Below, one piece after another: positions 29,514-39,357 of a DNA stretch of 64,000 nucleotides. The stretch lies in assembly GCF_023822045.1 (NCBI RefSeq), contig NZ_CP084712.1, positions 1,612,001 to 1,676,000 on the forward strand, given 5' to 3'. How positions within the stretch are numbered: the first letter of the stretch is position 1; each line of letters opens with the position of its first letter. The stretch is from Sphingopyxis sp. USTB-05 (GTDB lineage Bacteria > Pseudomonadota > Alphaproteobacteria > Sphingomonadales > Sphingomonadaceae). Made by a program: the position numbers and the translations under genes. The notes beneath the pieces are model-generated. The model worked only from the letters and a program-made list of their open reading frames with translations. It was not told the origin of the DNA and made no database searches.

Positions 29514-30653
29514 TCAGGGTTTTCCGAGGAACCGGTAGATTTCAAGATGCCGGGCCGTGACTTCGCGGACGTCGAAAAAAGCTTCCGCATGTTTGCGGGC
29601 GGCTTCGCCCATCGCGATGCAGCGATTGCGATCGAGGACAAGGCTGTCGAGCGCGTCGGCGAGCGCGACGCTGTCCCGGGCAGGGCAGAGTAGTCCCGTC
29701 AGGCCGTCGACGATGGCGTCGCGGCACCCTGGAACATCGCTCGTTACCGACGCGCGGCCTGCGGCCGATGCGTCGATGATCGTCTTAGGAAAGCCTTCGC
29801 GATAGGAGGGCAGGGCGACGATGTGCAGACCAGCGAGGACCGTCGCAATATCCTGCGTATGTGGCACCCATTCGATGGCATCTTCGGCGACCCACTGATC
29901 GATTTCCGGCGGCGATACCGACGATGGATTGTTGGGGTCGGGATCGCCGATCAGAAGGAAACGCGCGTCACGCTTGCGCCGTTGCCGCAGGTCGTGCGCT
30001 GCGTCGACAAATTCATAAACGCCCTTGTCGCGAAGGAGACGCGCCGGCAGACCGATAACCGTCGTCGCGCTGGCCGGGTGCGGTCGCATTGTGATCGCGT
30101 CCAGGTCGACACCCGACCCCCCGATCATGTGGACGGTCGCCTTGTCCAGCTTTGCGAATTCGACCATGCGGGCGTCGTCGCGGTTCTGGAAAATGAAGCT
30201 GACGTCACGGCGGTTGAGGCCAAGGTTCATTAGGCGGTTTACCAGGCGGCGGAGCACGGCCTTCGAACCACTGGCGTTCCCGGTGTAGATATAGCCGAGC
30301 CCGGACACCGCGCCGACAATGGGGATACCCAGCAGCTTCGATGCGAAGCCGGCATAGAGGATACATTTCAGCGCGATCGCGTGGATAACCGTCGGGGCCG
30401 TTGATCGGGCAATCTGGAATGCGCTGGCGAGGGTCCGCAGCTCGCCAAGGATCGACATGCCGCCGCGGTCGATTTTCCATTCGACCCAGCGGGCGCCCGC
30501 GGCGCGGATTGCGTCGACGGCGGGCGAAGCGGGGCAGGCGACCACCGCATTATAGCCATCGGCCTGCGCGCCCCGGACAAGGTTTAGCCGGTGTGACACA
30601 AAGAACGGTGCATCGCCGACGAAAAACAGGATGGTCTTGCGTACGTCCGTCAT
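29514..30653 (-). CDS. Family 4 glycosyltransferase
   Basis: A GT-B glycosyltransferase of 379 residues. The N-terminal half contains KTILFFVGDAPFFVSHRLNL and VIHAIALKCILYAGFASKLL, as in PglA/WbnH-like enzymes that add the second sugar. The donor half shows VIGLPARLLRDKGVYEFVDA and the EX7E region IVALPSYREGFPKTIIDASA. It is the last gene of a minus-strand pair; the SDR-PGT fusion ends only 3 bp upstream, so this enzyme probably acts straight after the priming transferase. Confidence 0.92.
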   Translation of the reverse strand: MTDVRKTILFFVGDAPFFVSHRLNLVRGAQADGYNAVVACPASPAVDAIRAAGARWVEWKIDRGGMSILGELRTLASAFQIARSTAPTVIHAIALKCILYAGFASKLLGIPIVGAVSGLGYIYTGNASGSKAVLRRLVNRLMNLGLNRRDVSFIFQNRDDARMVEFAKLDKATVHMIGGSGVDLDAITMRPHPASATTVIGLPARLLRDKGVYEFVDAAHDLRQRRKRDARFLLIGDPDPNNPSSVSPPEIDQWVAEDAIEWVPHTQDIATVLAGLHIVALPSYREGFPKTIIDASAAGRASVTSDVPGCRDAIVDGLTGLLCPARDSVALADALDSLVLDRNRCIAMGEAARKHAEAFFDVREVTARHLEIYRFLGKP

Positions 30654-30656
30654 CGG

Positions 30657-31898
30657 TCAGGCCTTGTCGGATGCGGCCACACGGTCGCCGCCGCCGCGAC
30701 CAAGGGCGGTCGCAAGAATGATACGGAGGTTCAGCAGCAGCGACTGAAGCTTGCCATAGGTGTAATCGCTGAGGGCAAGCGCGTGCGGACGGCTCATGTC
30801 GATTTCACGGATCTGGGCATAGCCTGTAATTCCCGGCTTCAACGCATAGACGCCCAGCGTCTGGCGCGCCTCGACCAACTCGGTCTGTGAAAAAAGGCAC
30901 GGGCGCGGCCCGACGAGCGTCATATTCCCGCGGAGCAGGTTAATCGCTTGCGGTAGTTCGTCGAGCTTGGTGCGGCGAAGAAAGGCGCCGATCTTTGTCA
31001 CGGCGCTGGCGCTGACCTCATGCGTCCCGACAGCGATGGTATCCCGCTTCATCGTCCGGAATTTATAGAGCGTGAAGGGGGCCTGCGATGCCCCGACGCG
31101 CTGTTGCGCGAAGATGGCCGGGCCCGGACTGTCGAGCCGTATCGCAACCCAGAGCGCGACAAAAACGGGAAGCAGGAAAAGCAGGATTCCGATTGCGACG
31201 CCCAGATCCATTGTGCGCGTCACGGCGCGATAGAGGAATGAACGCGACAAGTCGTCGGTCAGGATCGCGGGTGCTGGCAGGCTGCGTGCCGGACCCAAGG
31301 CATAGTCAGCGAGGCTCTGCGCCGATGTCGAGGGCTTGAGCGTCTTGAACGGAGCGAAGAGCGCGCCGCCGATCACCGGACCCAGCCACCGGAGAAAGGC
31401 AAGCTTTTCGCCAAAGTAGCCCCGGCTATGGAAATAGCCGATGTAGATATTGTCGAGGCGATCACCGATTTCGGCATGGATCCGTTCGTTTCCAAGCGCC
31501 TTGCTGATGGCATAAGGCGATCCCTCGCCATCTTCGAGGGAAAGGATCGAGGAGATGTTGAGGAAGCGATTGCCGTTCATCCGCGCGAACTCGCGCGCGA
31601 CGCCGGCTGAAAAATCGACATTGACCGCGACGAAGTCGGCGAGCGTTCCCGGCTGGTCATTGTTGCGCACGGCCAGATGGATCATCGTGTCGCAGGCAGA
31701 AACGCGGGCGAGGCCATCATAGTCCGTCACCGCGATATTGTCGTCCTGGCCAGAGAACAGAGCGTGCAGCGCCTCGACGTCGCGGCCAACTGCGAGCAGC
31801 TTCCTGCCATCGAGTGCCAGCAGGGGAATCAGGTGCCGGCCGACATTGCCTGACGCGCCAGTGACGATGAAATCATAGGAATATGTGTCGATGGTCAT
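30657..31898 (-). CDS. Fused SDR-type NDP-sugar epimerase and monotopic phosphoglycosyl transferase
   Basis: Two enzymes in one chain of 413 residues. Residues 1-215 are an atypical SDR: NAD motif [14 protein letters not shown] at 10-23 and the catalytic pair Tyr129/Lys133 in [10 protein letters not shown]. Residues about 220-413 are a small phosphoglycosyl transferase (PglC/WcaJ catalytic core) with a re-entrant hydrophobic segment ([19 protein letters not shown]), LYKFRTMK, the catalytic Asp313-Glu314 in [14 protein letters not shown], and LVGPRP. It would transfer a sugar phosphate to undecaprenyl phosphate at the membrane to start the repeat unit, with the SDR half making or modifying that sugar. 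Such hybrids are known in rhizobia and sphingomonads; no signal for a separate epimerase promoter was seen. Confidence 0.92.
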   Translation of the reverse strand: MTIDTYSYDFIVTGASGNVGRHLIPLLALDGRKLLAVGRDVEALHALFSGQDDNIAVTDYDGLARVSACDTMIHLAVRNNDQPGTLADFVAVNVDFSAGVAREFARMNGNRFLNISSILSLEDGEGSPYAISKALGNERIHAEIGDRLDNIYIGYFHSRGYFGEKLAFLRWLGPVIGGALFAPFKTLKPSTSAQSLADYALGPARSLPAPAILTDDLSRSFLYRAVTRTMDLGVAIGILLFLLPVFVALWVAIRLDSPGPAIFAQQRVGASQAPFTLYKFRTMKRDTIAVGTHEVSASAVTKIGAFLRRTKLDELPQAINLLRGNMTLVGPRPCLFSQTELVEARQTLGVYALKPGITGYAQIREIDMSRPHALALSDYTYGKLQSLLLNLRIILATALGRGGGDRVAASDKA

Positions 31899-32030
31899 GA
31901 AGATTCTTCAGAGGAAGGCCTAGGCGTGAAATCTGGCGAGACGGGCCGTCGAAACAGGACGTTGCGGGCCGTCGCAGGCCGGGTCCAACCAGCCGTGCGT
32001 CGGCGTGTCAACAGCTGTCGTCTCGGGATG

Positions 32031-33986
32031 TCACTCGCCGCCGGCGCTGGTACCGCCCGGGCGTCCGGCCCAGGCCGCGTCGGCTTCATATTCGGGCACC
32101 AGCATGCTCACGATCCGCATGGCCGCCACGCTGTCCCCCGTTCCGCGAATCGTCGTATCGAGCTGCTTCAACATGGCGCCGAGTTCGGTCCAGGGCAGCA
32201 GGCCTTCGCGCGCGCGCATGATGCGCGGGTGGTTGGTCTGTTCCGGATTGTTCCCGATCAACAACTCTTCATAGAGCTTTTCTCCCGGCCGCAACCCCGT
32301 CTCGACAATTTCGATATCGCCGTCGGGGTGATCCGCCTCGCGCACGCTGAGACCCGAAAGTCGGACCATGGTGCGCGCAAGATCGATGATCCGCACAGGC
32401 TCGCCCATGTCGAGCACAAAGACTTCGCCGCCTTTCGCCATTGCACTTGCCTGAATAACAAGCTGCGAAGCCTCGGGAATGGTCATGAAGTAACGCGTGA
32501 TTTCGCGGTGGGTGAGGGTTACCGGACCACCGGCGGCGATTTGAGTCTTGAAAAGCGGAACGACCGAGCCGCTCGATCCCAGAACATTGCCGAACCGCAC
32601 CATGCTGAAGACCGTTTTGACCCCGGTGCTCGCCGCGCGGGCTTGCAGGATCAGTTCGCAAACGCGTTTCGACGCGCCCATGATGTTCGTCGGGCGGACC
32701 GCCTTGTCCGTGCTGATGAGCGTGAAGTTGGTAACGCCGACTTCCTCTGCCGCCTCGACGCTGTGGAGCGTTCCCATGATGTTGTTACGCAACCCCGAGA
32801 TCGGATTCGCTTCGACCAGCGGCACGTGCTTGTACGCCGCAGCGTGGAACACGGTCTCGGGCCGATAGTGATGATAGACCCGCCGCATAGATGATCGCTC
32901 GGACACATTCGCGAGTTCGAGGTCGAGCGGTACCGATATGCCAAGGCGGCGCATCAGTTCGCGGATTTCCTGTTCGATCGAATAAAGTGCAAACTCGCTC
33001 TGTTCGAGCAGGATGAGCCGGGCGGGGCGACAGCGGATGATCTGGCGACATAGTTCGCTGCCAATCGAGCCGCCTGCGCCCGAGACCATAACGGTCTTGC
33101 CGAGGATTGTACGGCCCATCAGCAATTCATTGGCGACAACGGCCTCGCGCCCGAGCAATTCCTCGATCTGGATTTCGCGAAGATCGTTGACGGTGATGCT
33201 GCCGTCGATGACGTTCGTTAGACTGGGAAGCGACCGGACGTAAACTTCTTCATTCTGCAGCGTTTCGATGATTTCGCGCCGGCGCGCACGCGAGGCGCTG
33301 GGAATGGCCAGCAGAACCTCGTCTACATCGGTATCGGCAAGTAGCTGATGCAGCCGGAATGCGCCGAATACGGGAACGCCGTCGAGCCGTTGGCCGTCGA
33401 GCCTGACGTCATCGTCGATAAAGCCGACGAGATGAACTTGCGATTCGTGACGGAGCGAAAGTGCCAGCTGCTGGCCCGCGCGTCCCGCGCCATAGACCAG
33501 CATTCTCCTTGCATTGGCATCGACGACCTTGAGCAGGTCGAGCAGCGCGAAACGGATTGCGATCCGGCTTCCTGCCAGGAGCAACAGAAAGATGATCGGG
33601 TGCAAGACGCTCAATGTACGCGGTACATCGGGCGGGCGAAACGCGACGCAGATGACAATCAGGGGAACCATGAGCAGCCCGCACGCAACCGCCAGGTCGG
33701 CAACCGTGCGGGCTCCCGAATAGCGAATAAGCGATCGGTAAACGCCGGCCTGCCATGCAATGGGATACCAAAGCACCAAAGCACAGGCGGCAAAAGTCGC
33801 AATCGGCCGCGAGATGAATTCCCATGCACCCACGCGTAACGAAAAGGCGATCCAGACCGCGGCAAGACACAGAGAGCCATCGATGACCAGAGCCGCGAAC
33901 TGGCGTTGGCTTCGCGGACGGTCACCGATGAAGGCAAGAATTTTTGCCCTCAGGCTACGCCATTGCTTGTCGTTGATAAGCTTCAT
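32031..33986 (-). CDS. WbpM/CapD/PglF-type membrane NDP-sugar 4,6-dehydratase
   Basis: A 651-residue protein with four N-terminal membrane helices (LVIDGSLCLAAVWIAF onward). A first Rossmann-like CoA-binding domain follows (MLVYGAGRAGQQLALSL), then the extended SDR catalytic domain with VMVSGAGGSIGSELCRQ. The active site reads STDKAVRPTNIMGASKR. The position of the usual catalytic Tyr is Met, as in the WbpM/PglF branch. The expected reaction is UDP-GlcNAc to the 4-keto-6-deoxy sugar, a precursor of QuiNAc, FucNAc or bacillosamine. The ATG at 33986 is preferred to a TTG four codons upstream. It lies 132 bp upstream of the SDR-PGT fusion on the same strand. Confidence 0.92.
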   Translation of the reverse strand: MKLINDKQWRSLRAKILAFIGDRPRSQRQFAALVIDGSLCLAAVWIAFSLRVGAWEFISRPIATFAACALVLWYPIAWQAGVYRSLIRYSGARTVADLAVACGLLMVPLIVICVAFRPPDVPRTLSVLHPIIFLLLLAGSRIAIRFALLDLLKVVDANARRMLVYGAGRAGQQLALSLRHESQVHLVGFIDDDVRLDGQRLDGVPVFGAFRLHQLLADTDVDEVLLAIPSASRARRREIIETLQNEEVYVRSLPSLTNVIDGSITVNDLREIQIEELLGREAVVANELLMGRTILGKTVMVSGAGGSIGSELCRQIIRCRPARLILLEQSEFALYSIEQEIRELMRRLGISVPLDLELANVSERSSMRRVYHHYRPETVFHAAAYKHVPLVEANPISGLRNNIMGTLHSVEAAEEVGVTNFTLISTDKAVRPTNIMGASKRVCELILQARAASTGVKTVFSMVRFGNVLGSSGSVVPLFKTQIAAGGPVTLTHREITRYFMTIPEASQLVIQASAMAKGGEVFVLDMGEPVRIIDLARTMVRLSGLSVREADHPDGDIEIVETGLRPGEKLYEELLIGNNPEQTNHPRIMRAREGLLPWTELGAMLKQLDTTIRGTGDSVAAMRIVSMLVPEYEADAAWAGRPGGTSAGGE

Positions 33987-34191
33987 AACTGCCGGCAATT
34001 CTTCACAGGGTTCGTCCTAAGCTTCCTCACCCGAGGAGGGGTTTCTGCAATAGCCCGGCGTTCAGGCGAATAAATCGCACGGTAAACACGTGCAATTCCT
34101 ACGAGAAGTTTGCCCATCATTCAACCTGCGCGATCTTCGGGTGTCGATGCGTCGAGGCCGAGCGGCCGGCTCCTGTTCGGGCAAGAATATA

Positions 34192-35685
34192 TTATCTCCG
34201 GGACGGTTTGTCGGCGCGTGAGAGACGGGTATTGCCCGATGACCGGCGCGGAGAATTGGCAAATTCAAAGACTTGGTCGCTCAGGCTGTTGATGACCTTG
34301 TTATCGATTGCCGTGGCATCTTGTCCGATCGAAAAAGCCTTCGAGGAAACCGGCCTGTCGAACTCGACGAGATTGCCGCGCAGTTCCGGTGCCGCTGAAT
34401 CCCAAGCGCTGATGACCGGAGTGGTTGAACGGGCGACCCGCACATAGAGCCGGTTGTTCAGGATGCGGGGGCTCTTTCCACCGAAATAGGCCGCTCGTTC
34501 AAAAATGCCGAGCAGCATCATATCCTCGAAAACAGCATGGTCGCCCAGAAACACGAAAGCATTGGAACGCGTGGAGGAGCGCAGGTCGACGACGCTGTGG
34601 CTGACCTGGATTTTCGGCGCATGGGCGCCGCATATGAACGATGCGCTGCCGTCGGTTTTGATGCCGCTGATGACAATGCCGGGGGCAGCTCCGCCATGTA
34701 CATAAATGCAGGGGTTAATATCCGACGCCCCGTTGCTGGTGGAGGTGAATTCGGGATCGAGAATCTTCGTGGAGCCCGCGAGATATCCGATGTCGATAGC
34801 GGCGCGCTTCGGCGGGGCGTTGGCGCGACGCGTATAGGCTTCGTGCGTCCATTTGCGGATTTTCGGCCTGATGATGCTGACATTGTCTGCAAACGATTCA
34901 ATTGCCGCCTTTTTGTTTCCGTCAAAGATGCAGTCGGTCACCTCGATATCCCGCACTCCGTTGATACGGGTGATCAGCAATCCCGGGCCCTGATTTCCGT
35001 CGAACAAGATATTCCGCATCCGGATATTGCGGATCCGGTCCGGTGGACGCGCCGGTTGATCGTCGGGTTCGAGGTCGATCCCCGCGCACGGGCCGTTGCC
35101 GACATCCCAAAGCCCGTTCGTCAATCCGTATCGGCCGCCGTCGATCAGCCCGTCGATACCCTCGACAAGCGAAAGTCCTTGGCGGAAATTATTGAGCGCA
35201 ATGCAATTTTCGAGCACCCAGCCGGAAGGGCAATCCGCGAGCGTTACGGCGCCTTTGGCGCCGGTGCCGTTCCCGTCCGACCCCGCATAGATCAGGAAGC
35301 CGTCGCAGGTGCCGTTGACGGCGCGAACCTCACGGAATTTCCAGCGATGGCATTTGTCGACGACGATCACGTGGGCCGGATTTTCGGCCGCAACGCGTTT
35401 CTCGCGATTTCCGTCGCAAACGAGGTCGATTACCTGAAAGTCGTTGCACTGGACGATATAGAGCGCCGAACCGCCCCAGCCAGTCGGGGCTCCGTCGGCG
35501 AGTTGGATACGATGCCCGTTCCCGCGCAGGATGAAATTGGATTTCGAGCCGAGGACCAGTTGCGAGGGTATGATATAGTCGGCGTCGAGCTCGCCGTTAA
35601 CGCCATTGCCGATGGCGTCGAGAAATCGCTGTAACCGGATTAATATTGTATCGCCCGGCTGGCGGAAATCCTCTGGCGCTACCAT
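34192..35685 (-). CDS. Right-handed parallel beta-helix protein
   Basis: A 497-residue protein with repeated short beta-strand turns rich in Asn, Gly and Ile, such as NDFQVIDLVCDGNREK, RIRNIRMRNILFDGNQGPGL, INGVRDIEVTDCIFDGNKKA and GIVISGIKTDGSASFICGAH. This is the pattern of pectate-lyase-like or phage-tailspike-like beta helices. The N-terminus MVAPEDFRQPGDTILIRLQR has no signal peptide. It may be a polysaccharide lyase, a hydrolase or an epimerase acting on the polymer of this locus; no catalytic residues could be assigned. It stands alone 205 bp upstream of the CapD-like gene. Confidence 0.7.
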   Translation of the reverse strand: MVAPEDFRQPGDTILIRLQRFLDAIGNGVNGELDADYIIPSQLVLGSKSNFILRGNGHRIQLADGAPTGWGGSALYIVQCNDFQVIDLVCDGNREKRVAAENPAHVIVVDKCHRWKFREVRAVNGTCDGFLIYAGSDGNGTGAKGAVTLADCPSGWVLENCIALNNFRQGLSLVEGIDGLIDGGRYGLTNGLWDVGNGPCAGIDLEPDDQPARPPDRIRNIRMRNILFDGNQGPGLLITRINGVRDIEVTDCIFDGNKKAAIESFADNVSIIRPKIRKWTHEAYTRRANAPPKRAAIDIGYLAGSTKILDPEFTSTSNGASDINPCIYVHGGAAPGIVISGIKTDGSASFICGAHAPKIQVSHSVVDLRSSTRSNAFVFLGDHAVFEDMMLLGIFERAAYFGGKSPRILNNRLYVRVARSTTPVISAWDSAAPELRGNLVEFDRPVSSKAFSIGQDATAIDNKVINSLSDQVFEFANSPRRSSGNTRLSRADKPSRR

Positions 35686-35851
35686 GGGGGGCTTTCACTT
35701 GAACGAGGATGGCCGGGCAATCGCGCATGACGCGTCGAACGGCTCGTTGATCCGGTCATATCGCCGTTGATCGCGATTGGCGAGACGGGATGCGCCGAAC
35801 ACAGGCGACTTCAATCTTGCTGTTGAAGGGGCTTGCCGTTACCGGCGCGCC

Positions 35852-37750
35852 ATGCAGCATGCGAAACGCTTTGATATCCAGCTACTACGCGGCGTCGCCG
35901 TCACCACGGTAGTTCTTTACCACGCGTTCAAGGATGTTTTTCCCAAGGGCTTTCTGGGTGTCGACGTCTTCTTCGTCATCTCCGGCTTTTTGATCTGCGG
36001 GATGATCCTGCGCCAGTTGCGGGATGGACGATTTTCATTCGTCGAATTTTATGTGCGGCGCGCGCGGCGTCTGCTGCCGGCGAGCTTTGCAACATTGCTC
36101 GGTACCGCACTGCTCGCTGCTCTATTGCTGACGCCCGACGAATTTTCCGCTTTTTCGATGCAATTGCTCGGCTCGCTGACATTTTCGGCGAATTTCGTCT
36201 TCGCGACAGGGACTGGGTATTTTGACGGCGGGGCCGATACCAAGCCGCTCCTGCATATATGGTCGCTCTCGCTCGAGGAGCAATTTTACTTCGTCGCTCC
36301 GCTGCTACTCTGGCTTACCCCGCTTCGCGCCCGCCTGCCACTCATGATCGTCGCCACGATCGCCAGTCTCGGACTGTGCCTGTTCCTTGCGACCGGCGTG
36401 CCGATCGGATCGATCGCCGGACAGACCATCGAAAATCTTGCATTCTATATGCTGCCGTCGCGCGCCTGGGAGCTCCTGATTGGCGGAATGGCCGCGTGGA
36501 TCATGATCGTGCGGCCCGATTTGCAGATTCCGCGCGGCGTGAAGCCGGTACTGCTCGCGTCGATTATTCTCGTCGCGTGGATCGGGGTAGCCGACGTTCA
36601 TCCCGGCTGGGATGCCATTATCGTTACGCTGGCAACGGCGATCTTGCTCCTCGGCAAGGACGACTGGCTCTTGCAATCGGCGGTGGCAGCGCTGGTCGGG
36701 CGGATCGGTGACTGGTCCTATTCTCTATACCTCGTTCACTGGCCGCTGTTCTCTTTCGCCTATATTTCCTATCTCGGCACTCCGCCTCTGGCCGTCATGA
36801 TCGCCCTCGTCGCTTTGGCGGTGCTGCTGGCGTGGTTGCAATACCGGTTTGTCGAGCAGCCGTTCCTCGCCCAGCCAAGGCCCCGGTTCGTCTGGCCGGT
36901 AATCATCACGGTTGCCCTGTTGTTGCTGGCGACAAGCTTTGGATTTCGCGCCGCCGCGGTCAGCGATCCCGATGCCGCCGGGGTTGTCGGTCTGTCGGAA
37001 AATTGCGATCGCCTGTCGCCGGGCGCTGCCGAATGCCGCACGTCGCGGGCACCGACTATCCTGCTATGGGGTGACAGCTATGCCCAGCATCTCGTGCCCG
37101 GTCTTCGTAGCATTGTCCGTCGGGGCGAAGGGTTCGAACAAGCCACTTTCCCTGCCTGCGCGCCATTGCTCGGACTTGTACAGACGGGCCACGGTTTTTC
37201 CCGGCCATGGGCAGACAGTTGCGTCGGTTTCAACGAGGATGTGGCTTCACGGCTGAACAAGCTGCCTAGCGTCCGCTACGTGATCCTTGCCTCCTCATAT
37301 GTCCAGACGTTCAGCGACAACCAACTCGAACTGTTGGTAGACGGTAAGATCGTGCCGTGGAAAGATGGCCTTGCAGGGCAGCATCTGGTGCGAACGATCC
37401 GTGCTGTCCAGGCTGCGGGGAAAATTCCCGTGATCGTCGGCCCCACCCCGATAGCGAACTTCAATGTCGGGGCGTGTTCTCGCCGGGAAAAGGGCGGTCA
37501 TATTGTACTTCGCCGGAACGCATGTGCGGTGACTTCACGCGATATCGTCACGAAGGAGATTGATCGCGAACTTATGGAAATTGCAGAAAGAACCGGTGCG
37601 AGAATATTGTTGCCGTCGGACCTTTTTTGTCGCCAAGGGCATTGCGTAACGCAGGTTTATGGCGATGCCCTCTACCGCGACCAGGGGCACATGACCAGAG
37701 CTGGCTCACGATATCTTGCCATGCAGAAGCTCCGTGCGGCTATTCAATAG
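35852..37750 (+). CDS. OafA/YrhL-type O-acyltransferase with SGNH domain
   Basis: A 632-residue membrane enzyme. Residues 1-350 are an acyltransferase-3 domain with about ten helices, starting RFDIQLLRGVAVTTVVLYHA, with the catalytic H in VLYHAF and the GVDVFFVISGFLI motif. The C-terminal periplasmic part is an SGNH domain: ILLWGDSYAQHLVPGL (nucleophile Ser) and the closing DxxH in YRDQGHMTRAGSRYL. Together they move an acyl, usually acetyl, group across the membrane onto a polysaccharide. The ATG at 35852 is chosen; the longer TTG-started frame adds 25 non-family residues. It diverges from the beta-helix gene across 166 bp. Confidence 0.9.
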   Translation: MQHAKRFDIQLLRGVAVTTVVLYHAFKDVFPKGFLGVDVFFVISGFLICGMILRQLRDGRFSFVEFYVRRARRLLPASFATLLGTALLAALLLTPDEFSAFSMQLLGSLTFSANFVFATGTGYFDGGADTKPLLHIWSLSLEEQFYFVAPLLLWLTPLRARLPLMIVATIASLGLCLFLATGVPIGSIAGQTIENLAFYMLPSRAWELLIGGMAAWIMIVRPDLQIPRGVKPVLLASIILVAWIGVADVHPGWDAIIVTLATAILLLGKDDWLLQSAVAALVGRIGDWSYSLYLVHWPLFSFAYISYLGTPPLAVMIALVALAVLLAWLQYRFVEQPFLAQPRPRFVWPVIITVALLLLATSFGFRAAAVSDPDAAGVVGLSENCDRLSPGAAECRTSRAPTILLWGDSYAQHLVPGLRSIVRRGEGFEQATFPACAPLLGLVQTGHGFSRPWADSCVGFNEDVASRLNKLPSVRYVILASSYVQTFSDNQLELLVDGKIVPWKDGLAGQHLVRTIRAVQAAGKIPVIVGPTPIANFNVGACSRREKGGHIVLRRNACAVTSRDIVTKEIDRELMEIAERTGARILLPSDLFCRQGHCVTQVYGDALYRDQGHMTRAGSRYLAMQKLRAAIQ

Positions 37751-38499
37751 CGGCGCGGCGCGCGGAACTTTCACGGGCAGGGGGCCGGATACAGCGCTCT
37801 TAGTGGTGATGCAGTCCAAATTTTCGATGAGAATGACGCGCTTCAGTTGCGGTCAGACTCGCAATTGAACCAGTGTCGGCAATAAGGCGTTGGGCCCGCG
37901 CGGCTCCAACGCGTTGCCGCCAGCAGGCTGTTCCCGAGAAGCTGAGATCGCAGCGACTGGGCACCCTCTGCGGATAAATCGTCGCTATGGCGTTCGTCCG
38001 GCGATCCTTTCACGTTAATTTGGGCATATACGTTAGTTTCCTGTCAACAGCAGAAAAGCGTAAATAATATTTGATCGCCAAAAGGATGCCTGACGATCAG
38101 GTCCGGTTGGAAAAAGCCAAAGATAGGATGTTTGGCGCCAAATTGAATCGAGCAGTGGTCATTTTTGACATGCTGGACAAATGAGAACCCTCGTGGAACA
38201 GCGGCAAGTGATTCGGCCGTCACATGGAGGATGATATCGGGTAAGCGCGTGCTCGGGGAGCGAATCGCTTTGCGGATTGTCTCGATCGTCACGGGCGGCG
38301 TTCCTGAGATTATGTCTCCGAAATGGTAGTCCGATGATCTTGGCCCACTGCACGGCGCAATCATGTGGTGCGCAAGCGCAAGCCAAAATTCAGTGGCACG
38401 CCGTCGAGAGGCAACATATTAGCAAGCACATACACCAATCTGGCGCCACGTACGGCGAAGCGTTGGCATTGTGGATCTCTGTTTGGAAGTGCAGCGTTG
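37751..38499. other. AT-richer intergenic stretch with one doubtful ORF
   Basis: About 750 bp separates the acyltransferase from the methyltransferase gene. It is visibly less GC-rich than the flanks, mainly between 38000 and 38180. Apart from the minus-strand frame at 38044-38364, nothing could be supported. Confidence 0.5.
38044..38364 (-). CDS. Doubtful ORF, possible gene fragment, 106 residues
   Basis: The frame begins MIAPCSGPRSSDYHFGDIIS and ends PFGDQILFTLFCC. The open frame extends at least 15 sensible-looking codons upstream of the ATG (TEFWLALAHH) before a stop, so it may be the tail of a larger gene whose front is lost. Residues LPDIILHVTAESLAAVPRGF look protein-like, but I do not recognise a family. 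The AT-rich setting near a polysaccharide locus suggests acquired and partly deleted DNA. Could be spurious. Confidence 0.25.
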   Translation of the reverse strand: MIAPCSGPRSSDYHFGDIISGTPPVTIETIRKAIRSPSTRLPDIILHVTAESLAAVPRGFSFVQHVKNDHCSIQFGAKHPIFGFFQPDLIVRHPFGDQILFTLFCC

Positions 38500-39357
38500 A
38501 TGTCTGAAAATACGAAGGTCGCTAACATCGACCACAAGACTGTAGAAGGTTTCGGCGACGAGTGGGCGGCCTTTGATCAAACTGCGCTCAAAGAAGAGGA
38601 TTGGCGTCAACTTTTCGACGGATACTTTTCCGTTTTTCCTTGGGCGACGCTCTCTGATGATGCCTCCGGTTTTGATTTGGGCTGCGGGTCGGGGCGATGG
38701 GCGCGTGGCGTTGCGCCGCGTGTGGGCAAGTTGCATTGTATCGACCCTTCCGAAAAAGCGCTGGATGTTGCGCGGCGCGTGCTGGGCGATCGGGGAAATG
38801 TCGAGTTTCATCACGCAGGCGTTGATGAAATCCCGTTACCGGACTCCAGTCAGGATTTTGGCTACTCGCTGGGCGTGCTTCACCATATCCCTGACACAGA
38901 GGCTGCGATGCGGGCATGCGTAGCAAAGCTCAAACCTGGCGCGCCGTTCCTTGTCTATCTCTATTACGGTTTTGATGACCGGCCCGCTTGGTTTCGAGCG
39001 CTTTGGAAGCTGAGTGATTTTGCCCGGAGAGTGATCAGCCCGCTGCCATTTCCTCTTCGTAAGTCGCTTACGGCAGTGATCGCGGCAACGGTGTATTGGC
39101 CCTTGGCGCGGACGGCGGCGCTCGGCGCACGCATGGGATTGAACGTGGATGTCCTGCCGTTGAGTTTTTATCGCGACCAGAGCTTTTATACGATGCGGAC
39201 CGATGCTCTCGATCGTTTCGGGACGCTGCTGGAGCAGCGATTTACTCGGCCGCAAATTGAAACGATGATGCAGGCCTGTGCTCTTAAGGCAATCAGATTT
39301 CGGGAGGGAGCGCCATATTGGGTCGCATGCGGAATCAAAATCGACGATGGGGATTGA
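38500..39357 (+). CDS. Class I SAM-dependent methyltransferase
   Basis: A 285-residue cytosolic enzyme beginning MSENTKVANIDHKTVEGFGD. The SAM-binding motif I is GFDLGCGSGRWARGVAP, followed by LHCIDPSEKALDVARRVLGD and the motif IV region FGYSLGVLHHIPDTEAAMRA. The C-terminal third has two weak hydrophobic helices, which suggests membrane association. The substrate is unknown; in this setting a sugar or lipid-linked intermediate is a fair guess. The longer open frame upstream was rejected because it has no family content. The base composition is lower in GC than that of selO and ugd next door. Confidence 0.85.
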   Translation: MSENTKVANIDHKTVEGFGDEWAAFDQTALKEEDWRQLFDGYFSVFPWATLSDDASGFDLGCGSGRWARGVAPRVGKLHCIDPSEKALDVARRVLGDRGNVEFHHAGVDEIPLPDSSQDFGYSLGVLHHIPDTEAAMRACVAKLKPGAPFLVYLYYGFDDRPAWFRALWKLSDFARRVISPLPFPLRKSLTAVIAATVYWPLARTAALGARMGLNVDVLPLSFYRDQSFYTMRTDALDRFGTLLEQRFTRPQIETMMQACALKAIRFREGAPYWVACGIKIDDGD

